Below are positions 41,913 through 53,612 of a DNA stretch of 64,000 nt, piece after piece. The stretch is from Ptiloglossa arizonensis (taxonomy: Eukaryota; Arthropoda; Insecta; Hymenoptera; Colletidae). Positions within the stretch are counted from its first letter, which is position 1; each line of letters opens with the position of its first letter. The position numbers and the translations under genes are program-made. The notes below the pieces were generated by a model. The model saw only the letters and a list, made by a program, of their open reading frames with translations, was not told the DNA's origin and made no database searches. The stretch lies in NCBI RefSeq assembly GCF_051014685.1, contig NC_135056.1, positions 1,798,001 through 1,862,000 on the forward strand, read 5' to 3'.

Positions 41913-44900
41913 ATGTCAACTTTAAAAGCAAAAGGATGTCTTTTTTTGGCTTCTTCTCTTTGTGATGGCTTAGAGGATAATGATATAAAGTAAGAAATTT
42001 GAGATTATAGTTTTTAATTTGAATTTTACCTTTTAATTATTTATATTATAAAACTTTACAAATAACAACATTGTAATAACAATATAGAGAAATTATTCCC
42101 AAATTACTACTTTATTATACATATTTTACTCATTAATTTCCTATTTTAAATAACTTGTTCTATAATAGGCAAGTAACAACTTTACTTTTAAATAAAGAAG
42201 CCAATCCTAATACATTAATTCCTTCCTATGGAGTGGCTCCATTTCACTTAGTAATAGGTAATGATTCTGAGGCTTTTGCAGAGGAAGTAACTAAATTATT
42301 TTTACGTCATGGAGGAAATCCAAATATTAGGTAAATAATAAAAATTAAAATTAATTTATCAACAAGGAATACAGAAATGCTGAACTTGTACATTTTTATA
42401 TTATATGCAAAAACTAAATATTTTAGCATTTAATTTTGTAGATCAGTAGATGGATTAACTCCAGTTCATGTGGCAGCAGCATGGGGCAGGGTTACAGTAT
42501 TAGAATTGCTTCTAGCAAATGGTGGAGATCCTCATTGCTTGGATGATGAAGGACGTAGTCCATTTCATTATGCATTTGATGGGAAGTATTACAAAGCAAT
42601 TGTGGTATTGGGAAAATATTGTGAAAATATTATAAGCGAAGATAAAACTACTCAGTATAAAATGACCTTTGGTAAGTTAATATGAGTGTATATATATATA
42701 TAATTACATTTAAATTTTTGTGTATATTGTTTTGTAGATAAACTTGTGATTAACAGTGGAGACATGCTAGCAGAATATGTTATACAAGAAACTTCTGATA
42801 CAACTAATGAAAATACATTAAATGAAAAGAAACATAAGAAAAATGAAGAAGATAGATTATCTGATATTAGAAGCAAATACTCCTTTAATATCAGTGTTAA
42901 TAGTTTACATGCTAATGATCAATCTGATACAAATACAGCAGAACTTCGAGTTTGTGAAGAAGTAAATCAAGAAAAATGCCTACTTAATAAAATTATTAAT
43001 CAACTTTCTATTTCTTTAAAATCCAACTCTAAAGATCAAAAAATTATTAATGAACATATACAATATGAAGAAAAACAATGCGATAGAAGTCCATTGTCTA
43101 TATTAAATACAGATAATAATATAACTCATGATGTGAAGGATAAATTTTCATTAAAAACTAGAGCGAAAAAACGATCTGTTACACCTAGATATAGACGCAA
43201 GATTTTTGAACAAAATACTAAAATTCCATTAATACCTGTATATGATCCAAATGATTCTATTGTAAGTAAATCACCAAATTTTTTAATAGACAAATCAACA
43301 GAAAAAGAATGGAGATATTTATCTCCAAAAATAAACAAAGAATCAAAGTTTAAAGCTTTCACACCTTGCATGATAAGAAATGAATCATTTCGTTCAGAAG
43401 AATTTGATTTAGGAAAAGAAGTAGCAAGATCTACCCCGAGAAGAAGGAAACAATTTTACAGGAAATATTCCTCACTCAGAAAACTTAGAAAAAATGTCGC
43501 TCTTACATCGTCAGAAAACACAAGCCCTGAATCAACAAATTCCTTATCACCAGATCAGAGTTGTTTAAAAAAATTGGATTATAAATTTAATAAATATCTA
43601 GCAGTAAAATTGCACGAGAATAAGTATGACGACGATTTACCAATAAATCCAAATTTTAATGAAAGTAAGAATTGCATTGAATACCATAAAATAACAGAAA
43701 ATTTATTAAAAACATATAATAATGATTTGGAAAACCTAAAAATAAAAACAAATTGTATAGAAAAAAATAAGAATGATCTGAAAAAAGATGACGTTTTGCA
43801 AGAAAAACTTATGGAAGAATTAAAAACTGATAGTACCTTAAATACTTTTGAAGGAAATTTCAATACACTTCTTTCAAGGTAATTTAATTATACTTATTAA
43901 ATAGGAATAAAATATAATAAAATTTTCTTCATAATTTGTCATATAGTGATATGAAATCTGGTAGCATAAGAAAACAAATTTTCTGTTTTATTTTTTAAAG
44001 TACTGCATTTTTTTTCATAAGAGAATAATATAGTTTCGTTTTATTATCATAAAAAATCAGAAAATTATAAATTTAACGCACTACTTCAAAGTAATCTTGA
44101 AGTAATCGAAAGTTATCCATAAAAAAAAATTAGTTAAATACGAAACTTTCACTTCCAGCTCTTAAACACTATTGTAGTCTATTATTATTATTATCTAACA
44201 TGATGGCGTTCCATTAAATTACCTCATTGTAAATTAATAGTAAGTAGTACATTCTCAGTTTGGATGTTGTAGACCATTTAACTTGGCCAGCAAATCCACT
44301 GAACATATTACCATTAAACTATTCTTTTCTAGCTTATAAGAAAAGAAAGTATTGTAATCAAGGAAAATGTAGAAAAAATTTTTTTACACAAAAACATGTT
44401 TTGAAAACCTTCTAAGTATAATAAAAAAAAAATTCTGAAATGTGCATACATATGGGAAAAATTGTTACAAAAGCTACCAAATCAAAGTGTCCTTTATTCG
44501 AATTTTAAAAGCGTCTCTATACTAGTAGATACAAAACAAAAATTAATGTTAAGTAGATGGACAAATTTGATACACAATTAGGAGTAGTGGATTTGCACTT
44601 ATATAGTTTTGTATATTAAACTTCAAGACTCTCATGGTCAACTAATCTTTTTGAAGTAGACTATAACAATGTTTCAGAGCTGACAATGAACAATTTGAGC
44701 ATACTTTAAAAATAAAGTAAGGGTTATTCCATGTTCAATTGATTACTTTACAAAGACAAGAATTTTAATGTAATTTAAACGTGTTATTATACAAATAACA
44801 TTAGGTTGGGGATCAGTTATTTTGTTTGTTTTGAATTTGTTTAAAAAATGCAGCTGAATCTTTGATTTTTGCCTATTTTATAAATGAATATTTATTTCTA

Positions 44901-47250
44901 AGAATACTAACTGGATTTAAAATCTCTGAATTAAATTCTTAAAAAAAAAAATTTTCTGATTTTTGAAACTTCTTAATGTGCCCCATTTCAGGCCACTGAT
45001 GTATGTGGCCTACTACATATATACTAAGGTCAGTTGATTATATCACTGTCATAATGGTTTCAATAATACTACTTGTAACTCTAGAACAATTTTACACACA
45101 TACATATGCACGTGCAAAAAGGAAACATTTTTTTTGTTAGTAGTCAAAACGTAATTCACCTTCTCTTTAGTTAAAAAAACAAAAAGTAGAATTTTATAGT
45201 TGTATAAGAAATAAAAATTCTTTTGTGTTTTCAAAAATTAAAAACTTTGATATCCTAGATTTTTTAAACAAATTGAAAATAAACAAAAAGATAGCTTAAA
45301 GCAGCTCCTAATTTTATATCGCCTACAATATACTTCAATTTCATAAAAACCATTGCCCAGAGTACAGAAAGTGATTAATTTGGCATAGATTGATCTGCAA
45401 GTTAAATAGTGCAGAATTTAATTTTTATTTCAACAAACTCCTTTTCTATAATTTTTTATTTCTTCAAGAGCATTTCAAAATAACACATTGAATATTCCGA
45501 AAATCAGTTTAAGTAATCAAGTCAGGCTTGGTTACTTTTTATTTCATCAATTGTGATATTATACACATTTAGGTCTTACTTTTTCAAGCTCCTTCAACAT
45601 GTATTTCTTTTTAATATTAAAATACAGTCTTTTTTAAAATCTAAAAAGAAGTACATTTAAGGCAAAGTCACAAGCTGCAGAATTACCGAAATTATTTCTA
45701 CAGTGTCAAATCACAATCATTTATTAAAATCGAAGAAGAATATAAATATGAAGATCCAGAGGATGGTACAGCCTTCCTAGAACGTAGAATTTATGCAATG
45801 CCACATTGGTAAGATATTGAAAATTGTTGTACGATTTTATTACAATACAGTAAGACGCCCGTATCCGCGGTTGACCGAAGTTTGAACAAATTATACAAAA
45901 TATATCCATCAGACTATGTTTTATTATTTGTTTACTACCTGAAGCAAACATTTAGGTAGCACGATGCATTTTATCTCGTCTCATAATATTCACATTTTTC
46001 CTTATTATTGTATTTCTATTATTTTGTTACATCATAAACGGTGCTTTGTTATTAGTTACCAGTAATAATAGTTATTATCTATTACTACCAATAATAGTTG
46101 TTATTAGTTACCACTAATAATAGGTATTATTAGTTATTCTTAATAATAAATAATGAATCTAATGCTAAAACATATATGTACAGTGTATAGATATATATAG
46201 TGTTCACTACTATCCACAGTTTTAACTATCTGCAGAGAACTCTAAAATTTATTCCCCACAGATATAAGGGATCTTTCAGTAATAAGTATTATTGTTTTCA
46301 TTTATTTGCAGTAAATTTGCAGAAGATTCTACTTCAGCTGACAAATTGTGTAAGATTTATCAAAACTATTTATTCCTAATATATACATTCTGAAATTACA
46401 TTTTAGTAATTTTTCAGGGCCACAATCGTTAAGTGTATCCACGGATGTATCTATTACAAATGAAGTACTACGAAAAAAATTAATTAATCTAGGTGACCAT
46501 CCAGGACCAATAACCAGCACAACAAAGCAAATATATTTAAAGCGACTTATAAATTTAGAAAACAAAACATGTAATCCATTATCATTTGAAACTAATCATT
46601 CTAGAACTTTTTCTGAAATGGATTACTGTAAATTTGAATTGAAACCTTTTTTAAAGTATGGAGACTGGGTAAATTATTTGGGAAGATACAAAATTATTGA
46701 AAAGAACATTTTTGAAGAATTTTCTTTGGTGGATCCTTCTAGAAAATGGAGAGAAGGGATTAATAAAACTAGTTTTAATTATCTACTCTTAGATTCGCGT
46801 ATAACTAAAGATTTACCCTCTTCTACAGAAAATCTGACGAAGTCCACAATCTGGTCTATATTTCTTTCTGGCATATTTTATGTGGGTAAAGGTACACGTA
46901 ACAGACCATATATTCACCTTAAAGATGCTTTTGATGCATGGGTTTCAAACCAGAGCTCTGAAAGTACAAAAATCCAACATATTTTAAGCATTTGGAATGC
47001 AGGATGTGGAGTAGTTTGCCTCCATATTTACCAAAATAGTATTCCAGTAGAAGCTTATACACGCGAAGCTGCTATGATTGATGCTTTGGGAACAAAAAAA
47101 TTGAGTAATTGCAAAAGTGGAGACTATTATGGAATAGCAGCGACATGGAGCATAAAAGAAAAATGTAACTTTGGGAGATACTTACTATATCAAGCAATGC
47201 ACATTTATTTACATGAAGGAGAGAGACAAATATTTCCCCAAAATTTATAA
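41913..47250 (+). CDS. ANKLE1: ANKLE1/LEM-3-type ankyrin-LEM-GIY-YIG endonuclease, 7 exons
   Basis: Exons with fitting phases: 41913-41989, 42169-42330, 42442-42671, 42738-43878, 45704-45808, 46312-46349, 46418-47250; 861 aa. Residues about 27-150 form ankyrin repeats (TTLLLNKEANPNTL, GLTPVHVAAAWGRVTVLELL). Then come about 380 disordered, lysine/serine-rich residues in exon 4. A short conserved EEEYKYEDPEDGTAFLERR segment sits in exon 5. The LEM domain is at about 590-632 (TNEVLRKKLINLGDHPGPI). The GIY-YIG nuclease starts at about 705 (NYLLLD as the GIY strand, FYVGKGTRNRPYIH at 738-751). The C-terminus keeps the family blocks PVEAYTREAAMIDALG and GDYYG. Human ANKLE1 and worm LEM-3 are nucleases acting on bridging or damaged DNA; that role is inferred here. 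Intron 4 is 1.8 kb and exon 6 only 38 nt. The gene is convergent with the mL42 gene. Confidence 0.93.
43879..45703. other. Intron 4 of the ANKLE1-type gene
   Basis: A 1.8-kb AT-rich intron, much longer than the gene's other introns (about 66-503 nt). No exon or recognisable transposon was found in it. The short open frame at 45049-45234 has no domain. Confidence 0.5.
46041..46155. repeat. TTATTAG/TAATAA-rich simple repeat
   Basis: Degenerate repetition of GTTATTAGTTACCAGTAATAAT-like units within intron 5 of the ANKLE1-type gene. Units alternate in sense and inverse, so the stretch can fold on itself. There is no coding content. Confidence 0.6.
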
Positions 47251-47671
47251 AATGTAAACTTAACTTGCCAGAACTTATTGTATATAATATGTTCACTGTC
47301 TACGCATCTAAGCATAAATACCATTTGGACATACAGAGAGATAATGAGCTCTTTACATTCATTTCACAGTAATAGATACTATACCTACTTTTCTAAATAT
47401 TATATATCACTACTTGTGTGATGTTTAGCAACCCCCTAGAGAAAAAAAATTGTGATTCACAGGTGTGCTAGTGGACAGTGAATGTATTAATAAGTGGCTA
47501 ATATATGTGTGTATATTAATTTTTAGCAGTGCTAATAATCTTTCAATAAGTGCAATATTATGAAAATAAATAAATAAATAAAAGACTTTGGTAATTTAAC
47601 ATAATTCATTTAATGTTTTTAATCTGAAAATTAGTTTATTATACTACATTATTTAGATGTACAAATTACAT
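47251..47671. other. 3' UTRs of two convergent genes
   Basis: Only 421 bp separate the stop codons of the ANKLE1-type and mL42 genes. AATAAATAAATAAA at 47566-47579 can serve as a plus-strand poly(A) signal. No gene is seen between them. Confidence 0.5.
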
Positions 47672-48031
47672 TTACAAATAAGGTCTATCTGGTTCTATTC
47701 GTCTAATTTTTCTTTCTGAGTTGTTAGGATACCACCTATGTTTTGTGGTATATGTTATTTTTGCGAGGTCTTGAACCATCTCTTCTCTTCTCTTGGATTT
47801 ATAAGTTTCTGCAATTTCTTTCTCACCAATACATAAAATAGAAGTTGATTCAATTTGTTTTTCTTCTGGCAATGGTAATGAATATTCATAAGGAAATTCT
47901 TGTTTTGGATGCCAACAGATAATCATTTCATTATTTATTGATGTAACAATTTGCATAGGCAGTTTATTGGAACTTAAATATCGTTTGCAAGATATGTTCA
48001 AAATGCGTGCAGTATACAATGCAATATTCAT
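47672..48031 (-). CDS. mRpL42: Mitochondrial large ribosomal subunit protein mL42
   Basis: Single open frame of 119 aa, ATG at 48031, stop at 47672-47674. The N-terminus (MNIALYTARILNISCKRYLS) is basic and without acidic residues, fitting a mitochondrial targeting peptide. The family landmarks are present in order: IICWHPKQEFPYEYSLPLP in the first half (human counterpart ICYHP...PYEHTKPIP), and near the end TTKHRWYPNNSERKIRRI, the hallmark of MRPL42. Length is close to the human 142 aa once presequences are considered. It is a structural protein of the mitoribosome, encoded convergently with the ANKLE1-type gene. An upstream noncoding exon is possible. Confidence 0.92.
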   Translation of the reverse strand: MNIALYTARILNISCKRYLSSNKLPMQIVTSINNEMIICWHPKQEFPYEYSLPLPEEKQIESTSILCIGEKEIAETYKSKRREEMVQDLAKITYTTKHRWYPNNSERKIRRIEPDRPYL

Positions 48032-48638
48032 CTGTTCGTAAATTAAAAAAAAAAGATCAATAGTTTTTTATTACATGTCAATTACAAGTAAAAATCGATT
48101 TAAAACAGACATATCAAATACTTATTTCTTTTTGTATCTTTTTCTTATTCGAAAATTTATTACATATTATTTATATTTGGCATTACATATTTATATAAAC
48201 AGCTTTTTTCCAATAATACAGAATAAAACGTTTGAAATATCAATTATTAATTGATTAATTCCTTTCTTTACTTTTAAAAGTAACACTGATTCAAGTTTTA
48301 TACCAAATTTTGGTATTTGGTATCTGCAAAACAATACTATATTCAAAAAAAATTAAATAATGTTATTTAAGGAAAAATCGTATGTACCTAAACCTTTTTT
48401 ATAAATATTTGTGTACTTTTATTCAGTACAGTGCAAATTATTGTTTTTTTCTAAATCTTACACGTTTGCTTGTGATTTGACAGCACGATAATTAATGTTT
48501 GTATGATTGAAATATAATCTTTAAAATGTTTTTGATTATTATAAACTAATTGTATAATTTGCGATCATCTGCACATTAGTAAAAGATATATTGATTTTCG
48601 AGATAAAATAAGTTTGATATGCCTATTTTGGAATATTA
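48032..48638. other. Upstream region of mL42 gene
   Basis: AT-rich, presumably promoter and 5' flank of the mL42 gene, up to the TIR element that starts at 48639. No gene is seen. Confidence 0.4.
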
Positions 48639-49534
48639 AATCATTTATAAAACATAACCTTAAAATCTCATAAATTACTATATTTATTAAAAATTATAAT
48701 ATTCATACTTTATACCTTACTGATTACTGCAAATATTGTTTAATAAGAGTATAAAAAAGTAAATACTATAAATTGTAAACAACGCAGGATCAAAACACTA
48801 CCACCGAAAAATTAAGACTAATCGAGAAAGATGGCCAATGCGTGATTTTCTTTTGGAACATCTGAAATCCTTGTAAGATTACAATGATACATTATGTTCC
48901 CTGTTGATACATCGATGTTTTACCATTAATACTACAGATGTAGTAAATGTATCGATGTCATCAATGTTTTTTGACGAATTTGAAATCCAGAATATTTTAC
49001 TAATTATTTTTTAAAAAATTAAAAGACCTTTAATATTATTAGGATGTATTATATGTATGTAGATATTATAGGAAGTTGATAAGTCGGCGAGTCTCTGATT
49101 GGTTACAATAAAACATTCCCATCATTATACATATTTTCGGTATTGGTTGAATTTGTCACCACTATAAATAGGATTAGATAACTAAGAAAGAATCTATTCC
49201 ACCTATTGAACCTATTCTACATCTTATTATTGAATAGCAAATCAACAGGGAACATATATAAATGTATCATTGTAATCTCTAGTTAAGCTGTTTACCAGGA
49301 TTTCAGATGTTTCAAAAGCGAGAAAACCACGCATTGCCCATCTTTCTCGATTAGTCAATTCTTCGGTGGGAGTGTTTTGATCTTGCGTCGTTTAAATTTA
49401 TAGTATTTACTTTCTTTATATTATTGTTAAAAAATATTTGCAGCAATCAATAAAACATTTAAAGTATGAATATATTAATTTTTAATAAATATAGTAATTT
49501 TATGAAATTTTAAGGTTATGTTTTATAAATGATT
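48639..49534. mobile_element. TIR element (MITE-like), 896 bp, TTA duplication
   Basis: Termini AATCATTTATAAAACATAAC (48639) and the exact inverse at the right end (ending 49534). They are flanked by TTA on both sides (48636-48638 and 49535-49537). The inverted arms are about 290 bp each, with only small differences (48639-48925 against 49245-49534). They include a GC-richer inner part (CGAGAAAGATGGSCAATGCG). The central 320 bp has no coding frame. A 3-bp TTA duplication fits Harbinger-type transposition, but the family is not proven. Confidence 0.72.
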
Positions 49535-49654
49535 TTATCTTTTAAAATAAGCGTAGAAGCTTGCAGCTTAGGGTCTATAAGGAGACCCGAACATTTAGGA
49601 TGGCTATGGACGGTCCTGTCGCCGATAATTAAAATTGCAATTTATTTAGCCTAA

Positions 49655-50584
49655 AGCACAGAGTAGGTATCGTCTTCTGGTAACTCGAAATCTCGCGGGA
49701 CGGCACAGGGGCAAAGAAGGGGCGAAACGCCAATTTCCACCTGAGCCGCAGGTTCCGAAACCTTAGCCACGCATTCTACCATAGTAGAAGGAATAGATTT
49801 TAATTGTGTCTGTATCTCAATATATATATATATGTAAATATAAAACTTGGAGACTATAAACTACTGAGGTTTCGTTTATGCTTATATTTAATGCATAAAA
49901 CATATGTTTTATCTCATAAGAGTTATTCAATATAAAAAGGAATATTATGTGAATTAACAGTTTTTCTATAAGTGGAGTAATAAAGATGATTTCGAAATAT
50001 AATTAATTGTTCTTAATGGACTCAGGTATTTTATACGATACAATCCGACTTAACTCTAATAATTTTCCACCAAAAAGTATTAAGTCATGTTTTCCAAGAG
50101 AACAATGTTCCAAAGGTATTAAAATTTGACATTGTTATTATCGCATATAAGAAATGAAAGTACATCTTTTTAAGAAAACAATGGATACATTTTGTCCGTA
50201 CATCAACACACGAAAGCTATCATAATATTTACTAAGGAAAGTTTTTTTATATCTAAATTTGTAGTTGACCAGGAACTGATTAACTTTTGTCTGAAACATT
50301 TTTTCATTAAATTATTGGAAGTGCTTGAAAAATCGTGGCGACAGTTATGGGCCACACGCAGGATTTCTTTTGAAATGAATGCAAATTCATTTTTATTTAT
50401 TTCTAAATTGAATTTGTATTAAATTACTCTTGTTCCCCAAAAGAATATTACTTATTTCTACTAGTAATTATATAACCAATGTTTTCCTAGCATATTGTAT
50501 AAAACTAGCAACAATTGCTGTTCTCTACTAGATATAACTATTGTATAATAGTAATATGTTGCATCCTATCTACGACAATGGGAC
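49655..50584 (+). repeat. Left arm of a 4-kb palindrome
   Basis: About 930 bp that recur inverted at 52722-53612 with roughly 90-95% identity by eye. The inner end is at GCATCC..ATCTACGACAATGGG and the outer end at GGTATCG. It contains a 76-codon frame (50192-50422) whose counterpart in the other arm differs by one residue in the first 20 (FTKES against FSKES). I do not recognise that product (it contains SWRQLWATRRISFEMN), and conservation may simply reflect a recent duplication. Confidence 0.82.
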
Positions 50585-52721
50585 TCCGCCTGTTGTGTTT
50601 TTCATTATCTCTTTCTATCTTGCTACCTTCTTCGTCAGTCAGCTCACATGTGTCAGCATGACTTTCAGTTTTTTTATTTCCTCGGTTAAAATTAGCGAGT
50701 AAACAAAGACAGTCGTTGCCTGCGGTTCAAAACAAATACTTGAATTTGCGTAACGATGTCGGAGCAGTGAGACAGGGAGAATAATAAAAGGAACGGAAAT
50801 GAAAATAAGACGATAAACAACGCCGCGTAACGACTAATTAATTATTCTTGCATACGCACAGTCAAAATCCATAAAGCATAGTCAGTTAATAATCGTACGG
50901 AGTACTTCGATTACTGATTTCTGAACCCTTTTAATCTGAACTCTATGTTTTTAACCCTTTACCAATCACGCAATTTTGATGAAATCAACATCGGTTTCGC
51001 CAGCTGCTGCTGCCACCGCAGCACCATAGACTGCCGAACCTAGTGTCTGAAGGCTTCTACCTCCATTTCGCTAGAACCACGCCACGCCCGCAGGACTCGC
51101 AGCGTGTACGAGCCCGCTAGTAAGTTCAATGGGGGTATTTCGGACAGTACGGTTGCTGCCTTGTAGGACATGGTCCTATCTCCAATACCTGCTATGCTAG
51201 CCGCTTATGGACCCGTCCATGCGTGGGCTCCGTACAGGGCCATTAAATGACCATGTCCGCGTCGAAGCGGCGTACACGGTCGCTCGGGTACCGCAGTTTG
51301 GAGAGAATCCGGCCCAGATAGCCGACTATTCTCTCCAACCGCGGGGCTAGAGACCGGAAATGACACTCAAACCGCTAGTGGCTGTCGAGAATCAGCCCCA
51401 GATACCTCATCTGGAACCTCACCTCGACAACGGTCTCGCTCATCCGGATGGGGGGGGGGGGGGGGCAGCGGCTTTCCCCGAGGTGCATGGATCGCCAGCA
51501 CCTCGGTTTTATAGAGAGCCACCTTTAAACCTATTCCCCTGATCCGGTCGACGACGCACCGGGTACCGTCTACAGCCCGCTGAATGGTCCCCCTCCAATT
51601 CTCCCCAACGGCCAGAGCACCAACGTGTCATCCGCGTAGCACGTTAGGCTGACGCCGACGGGGAGGTCCACTACCAGCAGAATGGTGACACACTCGAGGT
51701 ACCATAGCAAAAGTCCCAGTACGAACCTCTGCGGAACCCCGAAGTACACCTCCCTCTACTCCATACCGTACCAAGCCGCATACTCGATCGACCTTTCGCG
51801 AAGGTAGTCCTCGATCACTGCCCTTACATACTCGAGGAACATGGAATCCCTGTCTGATTGCCGCCCAGGGTAGAGCATTAAAAGCGACACTTCGGCGCCT
51901 TGACAAGAACGTCCTAATGGCAGCTGCTCTTTCAGTAACCCGGCCGCAGCAGAAAGCCAAGCTGCCCGACCTGGAGGAGGAGGTAGCTCGGCTCGGGCGT
52001 ACCGTCGTGGAAATTTGCGATGTCCCGGGTCGGTCCGGGATCTCCTCACCAGACTGTGTACTGGTGGTCGGTCGAAATCGGGGATTTGACAATCACGTGT
52101 GAAAGAAGTTCTTCGAGGCGATCCATGAGAGCGCCTATACAAGGTAGTGTTGAACAAATTCCGCCCATGGGCGCCTCTGATCACCGAGGGTCTCGACTCT
52201 CAGCTCCTGAGGGACGTGGTTAACTCACTCTTCCCCATAGTGGGTGAGGACGAGCCACGTCTCTTAGCGGACCCAACCACCTGGTCCGCCGAGCTGAAAG
52301 TTGTTGAAGAGCTGACCATCTGATGACTCCGCGGTCATCCGAAGGCTCGGGGTGAAGAAGACTGTCCGGGTTCCGACAGTGTGCCTAGCTGGGTCTGGAT
52401 CTTAGCCTAGGGCGTCCTTGATGATGGCCTCCGGCAACTGTACGAACGCTGCCTGGAGGCCGGGCGATTCCCCTTTACCTGGAGGGTGATGCGAATGGGC
52501 CTCCTTCGGAAGGAAGAACGGCCAGCGGACTCTCCGTCTGCGTACCGGCCCAATTGTCTCTTCGAAGATGCGAGAAAGTTGTTTTGAAGGATGCTGGCGG
52601 TTCCATCGTTAAGTACCTGTCGCGGCTTGGGTCCGATCTGGTCAAGTGCTAGTTCGAGTTTCGGGGGGACAGTCGACGATCGACGTAATTCATCGCGTTT
52701 TGTCCCTCTCGGCTCTTAGCG
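50585..52721. other. Palindrome spacer with a rearranged R1-like LINE (copy c)
   Basis: 50585-50990 shows nothing recognisable. From about 51000 to 51900 the minus strand is an R1-like RT: FNALPWAAIRQG (about 51880), a CYADDTLV-coding part near 51630, and a C tract at the codon position also seen in copy a (G run 51450-51465). From about 51917 to 52720 the plus strand carries the preceding part of the same ORF: LPDLEEEVARLGRTVVEICD, LYERCLEAGRFPFTWRV and RGGQSTIDVI-like text. The two parts are adjacent in a normal element, so its 5' half is inverted relative to its 3' half. Open frames here on either strand are fragments or shadows of that ORF. Confidence 0.7.
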
Positions 52722-53612
52722 CCCCATTGTCGTAGATGGGATGCAACATATTACTATTATACAATAGTTATATCTAATAGAGAACAACAATTGTTGCTAG
52801 TTTCATACAATATGCTAGGAAAACATTGGTTATATAATTACTAATAGAAATAAGTAATATGTTTTTGGAGAACAAGAGTAATTTAATACAAATTCAATTT
52901 AGAAATAAATAAAAATGAATTTGCATTCATTTCAAAAGAAATCCTGCGTGTGGCCCATAACTGTCGCCACGATTTTTCAAGCACTTCCAACAATTTAATG
53001 AAAAAATGTTTCAGGCAAAAGTTAATCAGTTCCTGGTCAACTACAAATTTAGATATAAAAAAACTTTCCTTACTAAATATTATGATAGCTTTCGTGTGTT
53101 GATGTACGGACAAAATGTATCCATTGTTTTCTTAAAAAGATGTACTTTCATTTCTTATATGCGATAATAACAATGTCAAATTTTAATACCATTGGTTTTA
53201 ATACCTTTTTGGTGGAAAATTATTAGAGTTAAGTCGGATTGTATCGTATAAAATACTTGAGTCCATTAAGAACAATTAATTATATTTCAAAATCATCTTT
53301 ATTACTCCACTTATAGAAAAACTGTTAATTCACATAATATTCCTTTTTATATTGAATAACTCTTTTGAGATAAAACATATGTTTTATGCATTAAATATAA
53401 GCATAAACGAAACCTCAGTAGTTTATAGTCTCCAAGCTTTATATTTATATATATATTGAGATACGGACACAATTAAAATCTATTCCTTCTACTGTGGTAG
53501 AATGCGTGGCTAAGGTTTTGGAACGTGCGGCTTAGGTGGGGATTGGCTGTTCGCCCCCTCTTTGCCCCTGTACCGTCTCGCGAGACTTCGAATCAGCGGA
53601 AGGCGATACCTT
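52722..53612 (-). repeat. Right arm of a 4-kb palindrome
   Basis: Inverted copy of 49655-50584, starting CCCCATTGTCGTAGATGG and ending CGATACC. It holds the minus-strand 76-codon frame 53113-52883, the counterpart of 50192-50422. Short indels distinguish the arms, for example a missing ATATAT unit near 53447. Confidence 0.82.

Noticed and set aside
50192..50422. 76-codon frame repeated in both palindrome arms as a possible gene
   Set aside because: No recognisable domain, and near-identity of the two copies is explained by the recent inverted duplication of the whole arm.
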